Shown piece by piece: positions 59,236 to 64,000 of a stretch of DNA of 64,000 nt; position 1 is the stretch's first letter, and each line of letters starts with the position of its first letter. The translations under genes and the position numbers were made by a program. Origin of the DNA: Flocculibacter collagenilyticus (lineage in GTDB: Bacteria; Pseudomonadota; Gammaproteobacteria; Enterobacterales; Alteromonadaceae); NCBI RefSeq assembly GCF_016469335.1, contig NZ_CP059888.1, forward strand, positions 3,162,001-3,226,000, given 5' to 3'. Below the pieces are notes generated by a model. The model saw only the letters and a list, made by a program, of their open reading frames with translations. It was not told where the DNA came from and ran no database searches.

Positions 59236-60219
59236 CTACAAGATTCTCTGTTTATAACTGCGTCTATTAAGTAATCCTAGTATGCTTAATATCATCAACA
59301 TGATGATGCTCGGCTCTGAAACGACAACAGCTGGTCGCTGTACCGCAATACCTCTTAAGCCGCCAAAACTTCCGCTATAAAGCGTATTAATTGTACCTAA
59401 CCCATCTGCGCTGGCTTTTTGCACGCTATCGTTTGTTGTCGAACCCGGACCGTCAAATGTAATCCAAAATAACTCGTTGGTCGTTACATCGATATCAATG
59501 CTTCTTACAAAGTTAAAAGGGTCATAAAGAGTCGTGCTCACGCCAGTGCCATCTAAATTTAATCGGCCAACAATATCGTTGTTTACAAAATAAATGGCAC
59601 CATTGCTAAAGTCGATAGTGATATCACGAATGCCGTTTAAGCCAGAGTGTAGCGTTTCTTTTGCAGAACCATCAGGCTTAACTCTATTTACTTCGCCGCC
59701 AATATCACTGTAATAAATAAAGTCGCTGGCGCTGTCGTAAGTGATAGAGGTAATTTTAGAAAACACATCATTAGTAACCAACATTGGCACGCCAGAACCA
59801 TCCATCGCGGCCATGTATATGCCATCTTCGGCATCGGTAAAAAAATAACGGTTATTGGCAATATCAATTGCCACATCATGACGTTCATCTACATCAAATG
59901 GTGAATTTGGCGGCGTAGGTCCACTATTTGCCAACACTACAGGCGTACCAGAGCCATCAGCTTTGCCTTTCCGTACTTCCTCGTTATTACCTGTTCCCCA
60001 AAATAACTCACCATTTGCTTCGGCAATACCAATTGGTCCGCTTGGTCCACTTGAAGCGTCGCTGCCTAAATACAGCATGCTCATAGGCATCGCCCCATCG
60101 GCGTCCCCCTTCCAAATCGCGGGAGATTGTGTTCCAGTAAAATATATTTCTGTGGCAAAAGTTTGGAGTGTGCCTAACAGCGCAACAGCAACACCCAATA
60201 CACGTATTAGTATTTTCAT
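59236..60219 (-). CDS. PEP-CTERM protein with YWTD-like beta-propeller repeats
   Basis: About 327 residues from the ATG at 60217-60219 (AAGGA 8 bases upstream). Signal peptide (ILIRVLGVAVALLGTLQTFA). The mature part is built of repeats such as FIYYSDIGGEVNRVKPDGS, AIYFVNNDIVGRLNLDGTG and NELFWITFDG, with D-G-S/T-G at turns, like LDL-receptor YWTD propellers. The C-terminus has VVVSEPSIIMLMILSILGL and a basic tail, a PEP-CTERM variant with SEPS instead of PEP. Probably exported and processed by an exosortase; binding partner unknown. Confidence 0.82.
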   Translation of the reverse strand: MKILIRVLGVAVALLGTLQTFATEIYFTGTQSPAIWKGDADGAMPMSMLYLGSDASSGPSGPIGIAEANGELFWGTGNNEEVRKGKADGSGTPVVLANSGPTPPNSPFDVDERHDVAIDIANNRYFFTDAEDGIYMAAMDGSGVPMLVTNDVFSKITSITYDSASDFIYYSDIGGEVNRVKPDGSAKETLHSGLNGIRDITIDFSNGAIYFVNNDIVGRLNLDGTGVSTTLYDPFNFVRSIDIDVTTNELFWITFDGPGSTTNDSVQKASADGLGTINTLYSGSFGGLRGIAVQRPAVVVSEPSIIMLMILSILGLLNRRSYKQRIL

Positions 60220-60571
60220 AATCGACGTCCTTCTCATCAATCAAGTACAACAGTTAGTATTTGTGCTAGTTACATTTCACTTACTGCTAGCGCTCTGCAC
60301 ATCAGCGCCCTACAACGCCACTAGCAAATGCTCGCTACCATTTAGTTAAAAATAAGCGCGAGCTTTATATTTCTAATCTTTTCAACTTGATATAAAGCAA
60401 GTAATAAGCCATCACCTATACATTTGATATAAAAGAATATATTTGAAGTAACATTGGGGTAAGTAAAAAAAACTGACAATCGATACAAAAATTTTACACT
60501 AAATAAATATTCGGTGTTAGAAGGCGCTACTTTACCGCATGAGTGAAAGTAGCTCTTACTTGTTTGAGTTG
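60220..60571. other. Intergenic region upstream of the propeller PEP-CTERM gene
   Basis: Mostly AT-rich, no gene supported (a 92-codon minus-strand reading at 60342-60620 overlaps the lipoprotein end and lacks coding features). An 8-bp hairpin (60526-60533 with 60546-60553) lies just past the lipoprotein stop and may end its transcript. Confidence 0.45.
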
Positions 60572-60988
60572 CTAGCTGTTCGCTTTTTTTAACGATGCGC
60601 GATAAGCAGAAAAAGTGCATAAACCAACATTTTCACCAGCAATGGTAGCTTGCGGCACACTGGTAAATACTTGCGGTAGCTTTTTATTAATTACCTTGTC
60701 TACGCAATAATCCATATATTGCTCAACTGTTTTTTCGCAATCACTCGGGATTCCCTGATAACTCGCTAAAAACCCCGCATTTGGGTTTGAACAAAAGTCA
60801 GGAATTGCACCAACCTTAAAATTATGAAACCAATCTTCACGCTTCATATACAATTTACCATTTTTAAAGTCAGGATCGACTAACTGCCTTTTAGCAGGTG
60901 GAATATATTCAGACTGCGCTACCGTTGAACTTGTAGTTGATGCGCACGCTGAAACCAAAATAGAGCCAAACAACATCAATAACTTCAT
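60572..60988 (-). CDS. Small lipoprotein, unknown function
   Basis: 138 residues. Lipobox LVSAC at residues 11-15 of a short signal peptide predicts a lipoprotein. The mature part has four cysteines (DFCSNPN, SDCEKT, DYCVDK, GLCTFS), suggesting two disulfides. Family not recognised. Flanked by two PEP-CTERM genes. Confidence 0.65.
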   Translation of the reverse strand: MKLLMLFGSILVSACASTTSSTVAQSEYIPPAKRQLVDPDFKNGKLYMKREDWFHNFKVGAIPDFCSNPNAGFLASYQGIPSDCEKTVEQYMDYCVDKVINKKLPQVFTSVPQATIAGENVGLCTFSAYRASLKKANS

Positions 60989-61180
60989 TAAGCTTCTCCG
61001 TTAAATTTATTAAAACCGTCTACATTTTTTACATAATGTTAATCATATATTTAATATTAAAAAAATAACAATAAAAATCATCATGTTAAATTAATGGTAC
61101 TAATTATGCTTATCGCCATTATTAAATCCCTATTTTATGGACACATTAACAATACCGATAATAAGAAGGAAGGTGAACTT

Positions 61181-61834
61181 ATGAATAAGAAAATAACATC
61201 CCAACTAAGCAGTATACCCAAACTTATAGTCAGCTTAATTATCCTACTAACAGGCAATGTAAATTTAGCATATGCTGGGCTAATTCATTTTGATATTAAC
61301 CGTAGTATTACCCTTGGCGAAGAAGGTAATACAACTCATATTGGCGCTAATTGCCATCCAGGCCATATTGGCGCTGTGATTGATGGTGAAAGTTTAATAC
61401 TCGACCCAGGATGCAGCAAAATTGCACTCGATGTGCAACTTACACAAGGAGAGTTTTGGATCATCCCAGGATCTGACAACTCACTTAACGTACTTAATTA
61501 TAACGACACCATTGACGCCACTCACTTTTTCTCTGGCGGACGTAATGCTTACAACTACGCAATGATATTTAATAAAACAACGCCGCATTTCAGGCAGTCA
61601 TTCAGTTCAAAATACCTTGGATTTTTAACGCGTTCTGGAAAATATGGTTACATAGAAGTAAGCTGGAGCTATAAAGATCAAAATGATGTAGGCACACTTT
61701 CATTTATCAAAGGTGCCTATCAAGATACCGTCGGTGCAAGCATAAAAGCTGGTAACCCGATTCCTGAGCCAGCAACGTGGGCATTGATAATATTTGGATT
61801 ATTAGGCCTGATAATTACTCGCACCAAGCCCTGA
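61181..61834 (+). CDS. PEP-CTERM sorting-domain protein, unknown function
   Basis: 217 residues from the ATG at 61181, which has a strong AGGAAGG site; a reading from 61094 is unsupported. Signal peptide ends near LAYA. The mature part is beta-rich with a Cys pair (NCHPGH, DPGCSK). The C-terminus IPEPATWALIIFGLLGLIITRTKP has the PEP motif, membrane helix and basic residues of exosortase substrates. Function of the mature part unknown; it ends 11 bases from convergent hmp. Confidence 0.85.
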   Translation: MNKKITSQLSSIPKLIVSLIILLTGNVNLAYAGLIHFDINRSITLGEEGNTTHIGANCHPGHIGAVIDGESLILDPGCSKIALDVQLTQGEFWIIPGSDNSLNVLNYNDTIDATHFFSGGRNAYNYAMIFNKTTPHFRQSFSSKYLGFLTRSGKYGYIEVSWSYKDQNDVGTLSFIKGAYQDTVGASIKAGNPIPEPATWALIIFGLLGLIITRTKP

Positions 61835-61845
61835 TAGTAAACACA

Positions 61846-63045
61846 TCAAAGCGTTGCATGCGGGCCAAATACTTCATAATGAATACGCTCGTTTGCCACG
61901 CCTAATGCAAGCAATGCATTTTTAGTATATTGCATAAATGCCACCGGGCCGCAAACATAAAAGTCTCCGTTATCAATCGGTAATTCAATCTGACTAAAGT
62001 TAATCAAGCCATGGTGAGTTGATGATAATGGTGTAGCCAATTTTTCAGTCCGATACCATACATGGTGTTGCCACTTGTGCGCCTCGCATAATGACTGTGT
62101 ACGATCAGCAAATGAATGTTGGTTAGCCCTTTCACAAGCATGAACAAAATGCACAGCTTGGTTATACTGCTTCTCGGCTAGGGCTTCCAACATTGCTTGC
62201 ATTGGCGTTATACCTACGCCAGCTGAGATCAATACAACGGGGGCTTGTCGATCAACAAAATAAAAATCACCTGCAGGAGCATGCAAGTCGACCATATCGC
62301 CCACGGCTAAGTAATCGTGCAAATAGTTCGATACCATTCCTGCTGCGTTACCATCAATAGTACTTGGCTCTCGTTTGACTGAAATGCGATAACTAGTACC
62401 ATTTGGCTTTTGAGATAACGAGTATTGACGAATTTCAGTATTTTCAAACTGCTCCGTTGTTAGCTCAATACCAATGTATTGACCTACGTGATAATCCATG
62501 ACGGGCTGTCTATCTAGCGGCTCAAATATAAAACTGGTGACTAACTCAGATTCCACTCTCTTTTCAACCAAGCTAAAGGCTCGTTTGCCACGCCAGCCTC
62601 CCTCACTCTCTTCCTTAGTTGTATATAGCTCTTCTTCTCTGCCAATCAAAATTTGTGCTAACGCGCTATAGGCTTTTGTCCATGCGGCTTCAACTTCAGG
62701 CGTGAATTGCTCAGGCAATAACTCGCGTAATGTTTCAATTAAATGATCACCTACATACTGATAATGAAACGGTTGAATATGAAAGCTTGTGTGTTTTTGT
62801 GCGATTCGTTCAACGGCATGTTTTAACACGGCCAAGTTATCGATATTTTTTGCATACGCTAATATGGCTTCAAATAGCGCAATTCGCTGGCTATCAGTAT
62901 GCTGATTACTCATATTAAAAATGTTTTTTAATTCTGGGTGATGTTTAAACAAGCGTTGATAAAAGTGACGCGTAATTGCTACACCGCCCGCTTCCAGTAA
63001 TGGCACAGTGCTTTTTACAATTTTTATGTCGTGAGTAGTTAACAT
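61846..63045 (-). CDS. hmp: Flavohemoglobin (nitric oxide dioxygenase)
   Basis: 399 residues from the ATG at 63043-63045 (GGAG 5 bases upstream); a longer reading to 63111 is not supported. Globin domain 1-140 with the proximal His in LKHAVERIAQKHTSFHI; FAD-binding domain with RQYSLSQKPNG and GDMVDLHAPAGDFYF; NAD-binding domain with VLISAGVGITPMQAMLE and FYVCGPVAFM. Converts NO to nitrate with O2 and NADH. Divergent from norR, with NorR sites and a sigma-54 promoter between them. Confidence 0.97.
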   Translation of the reverse strand: MLTTHDIKIVKSTVPLLEAGGVAITRHFYQRLFKHHPELKNIFNMSNQHTDSQRIALFEAILAYAKNIDNLAVLKHAVERIAQKHTSFHIQPFHYQYVGDHLIETLRELLPEQFTPEVEAAWTKAYSALAQILIGREEELYTTKEESEGGWRGKRAFSLVEKRVESELVTSFIFEPLDRQPVMDYHVGQYIGIELTTEQFENTEIRQYSLSQKPNGTSYRISVKREPSTIDGNAAGMVSNYLHDYLAVGDMVDLHAPAGDFYFVDRQAPVVLISAGVGITPMQAMLEALAEKQYNQAVHFVHACERANQHSFADRTQSLCEAHKWQHHVWYRTEKLATPLSSTHHGLINFSQIELPIDNGDFYVCGPVAFMQYTKNALLALGVANERIHYEVFGPHATL

Positions 63046-63091
63046 ATTGACTCCAGTAGATAGTTGTTCGCGATTAAGTTGTCTACTGCAT

Positions 63092-63108
63092 TGCAAAACT
63101 ATGACCAA
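63092..63108 (-). promoter_or_regulatory. Sigma-54 promoter of hmp
   Basis: On the minus strand TTGGTCATAGTTTTGCA has the invariant GG and GC dinucleotides ten bases apart (consensus TGGCAC-N5-TTGC). It lies about 47 bases upstream of the hmp start and downstream of the NorR-type sites, the expected arrangement for NorR activation. Confidence 0.7.
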
Positions 63109-63181
63109 CAATGAAAATTAATTTAAACTTATAATTATCAATCAGTTACACTTAAACCAAATCCACTTTCATAATTAAGGA

Positions 63182-63218
63182 GTCATTTCGACACATAGCA
63201 AAATCAAGTCATATTGAC
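63182..63218. promoter_or_regulatory. Two NorR-type operator sites
   Basis: GTCATATTGAC at 63208-63218 fits the GTCA-N3-TGAC core of NorR enhancers exactly, and GTCATTTCGAC at 63182-63192 fits with one change. Both lie 70-130 bases upstream of the hmp sigma-54 promoter and just upstream of norR. E. coli norVW has three such sites; only two are seen here. Confidence 0.65.
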
Positions 63219-63252
63219 TACAATGATACTTTTACACAACACCACTTTAACT

Positions 63253-64000
63253 ATGAATGCGATCACTGCGACTACCCTCATTGAACTGTCTTTAAAGCTG
63301 GCTCAAAGCCTAACCAAAAACGATCGCTTTGATCGTCTATTATCTACCATACGCCAAACCATTAACTGTGACGCAGTTGCATTATTATCATTTAAAGATG
63401 ATCACCTTATTCCACTAGCGTGCCAAGGATTGAGCAAAGATACATTGGGGCGGCGATTTGCTATTGCAGAACACCCTCGTTTTACCGAAATTTGTCAGTC
63501 GTCCAACGCCGTTCGCTTTACTAGCGATAGCACATTACCGGATCCCTATGATGGCATGTTAATTAATAGCGAAGAAGCCTTACCCGTACACGCATGTATG
63601 GGACTACCGCTGTACTTTGATCATCAATTGCTAGGCATATTAACGTTAGATAGTTTATCGCCCGGCACATTTGACGAGATCCCCGAGCGAACACTGGAAG
63701 TGATTGCTGCAATGGCGTCGGTTAGCTTACACACCGCAATGACCCTTGAGTTATTAGAAAATAATATACAACATTCGCAGCAAGTGGTGTCTGCCCTTAG
63801 TCAGCCCAATGCGGTTGTTGAGCAGAATGAGTTAATTGGCCATAGCAGTGCAATGCAAAAATTAAAGCAAGAAATTGCACTGGTGGGGGCCTCACATTTT
63901 AACGTACTCATTGAAGGTGAAAGTGGCGCTGGCAAAGAGCTTATTGCTCATGCTATTCACCAGCATTCAGCAAGACGTCTAACTCCCATGGTTTACGTAA
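63253..64000 (+). CDS. norR: Nitric oxide-responsive sigma-54 activator NorR, N-terminal part
   Basis: Open to the window end; 249 codons visible. N-terminal GAF domain (residues about 20-170: LLSTIRQTINCDAVALLSF; DPYDGMLINSEEALPVHACMG; GLPLYFDHQLLGILTLDS) that holds the NO-sensing iron. Then the start of the AAA+ domain: LIGHSSAMQKLKQEIALV, Walker A EGESGAGKELIAHAIH. C-terminal half is outside. Divergent from hmp, which it probably activates when NO is present. Confidence 0.92.
   Translation, partial: MNAITATTLIELSLKLAQSLTKNDRFDRLLSTIRQTINCDAVALLSFKDDHLIPLACQGLSKDTLGRRFAIAEHPRFTEICQSSNAVRFTSDSTLPDPYDGMLINSEEALPVHACMGLPLYFDHQLLGILTLDSLSPGTFDEIPERTLEVIAAMASVSLHTAMTLELLENNIQHSQQVVSALSQPNAVVEQNELIGHSSAMQKLKQEIALVGASHFNVLIEGESGAGKELIAHAIHQHSARRLTPMVYV

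Noticed and set aside
60342..60620. 92-codon minus-strand reading
   Set aside because: Overlaps the end of the lipoprotein gene, has no ribosome site and no recognisable features.

Overview
The window reads as a chromosomal segment of a marine, moderately AT-rich gammaproteobacterium, most likely in the Alteromonadales/Alteromonadaceae neighbourhood. The evidence is the classic gammaproteobacterial synteny nadB / rpoE-rseA-rseB-rseC-lepA-lepB-rnc-era-recO-acpS, the sdhE-ygfX / ygfZ pair, recA-pncC-mutS, flavohemoglobin with a divergent NorR, and three PEP-CTERM proteins, which imply an exosortase elsewhere. The genus is a guess; no rRNA is present.

Layout. 1-83: start of a TetR regulator cut by the window edge. 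406-1038: PEP-CTERM protein. 1269-8618: a likely Fur-controlled tetrapyrrole/heme module: an ExbB-like channel, a DUF2149 protein and an exported CobN-like chelatase on the minus strand, divergent from a heme-receptor-like TonB-dependent receptor, with an extended palindrome and Fur box between them. 8847-12506: an AT-rich two-gene cassette (SF1 helicase with a C-terminal nuclease domain, plus an Mrr-like nuclease) beside a Phe-Thr-Phe-Thr tRNA array (12677-13137); it is a defence-system candidate. 13296-17404: a REC-EAL c-di-GMP phosphodiesterase divergent from a large hybrid histidine kinase. 17470-19023: DUF808 membrane protein and a lipoprotein.

19251-30926: housekeeping block. pdxJ is missing from its usual place between recO and acpS, and a Bacteroidetes-type pdxJ lies convergent to the operon end. 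The sigma-E operon has a visible sigma-E promoter. 30995-35324: ygfX-sdhE, ygfZ, SlyD-type isomerase and a chemoreceptor fused to PilZ. 35422-39964: accessory stretch with secreted or unknown proteins, a C39-like peptidase, a serine hydrolase and a GNAT gene broken by a stop codon. 40368-46587: OmpA-type porin, then metA and a methionine synthase split into two overlapping genes. 46888-54295: recA with an SOS box, pncC, mutS, a NadD-like gene, MOSC protein, cdd and a crotonase. 54348-59032: maeA-DUF389-DUF6122 operon and deoA. 59236-61834: two more PEP-CTERM proteins and a lipoprotein. 61846-64000: hmp and divergent norR (cut by the window end), with NorR-type operators and a sigma-54 promoter for hmp.

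Most promising for novelty are the CobN-like/ExbB/DUF2149/TonB-receptor module and the helicase-nuclease pair beside the tRNA array; next come the pdxJ replacement and the split methionine synthase. Coordinates use starts re-chosen from ribosome binding sites where stated. All family assignments come from reading motifs by eye, without database searches.
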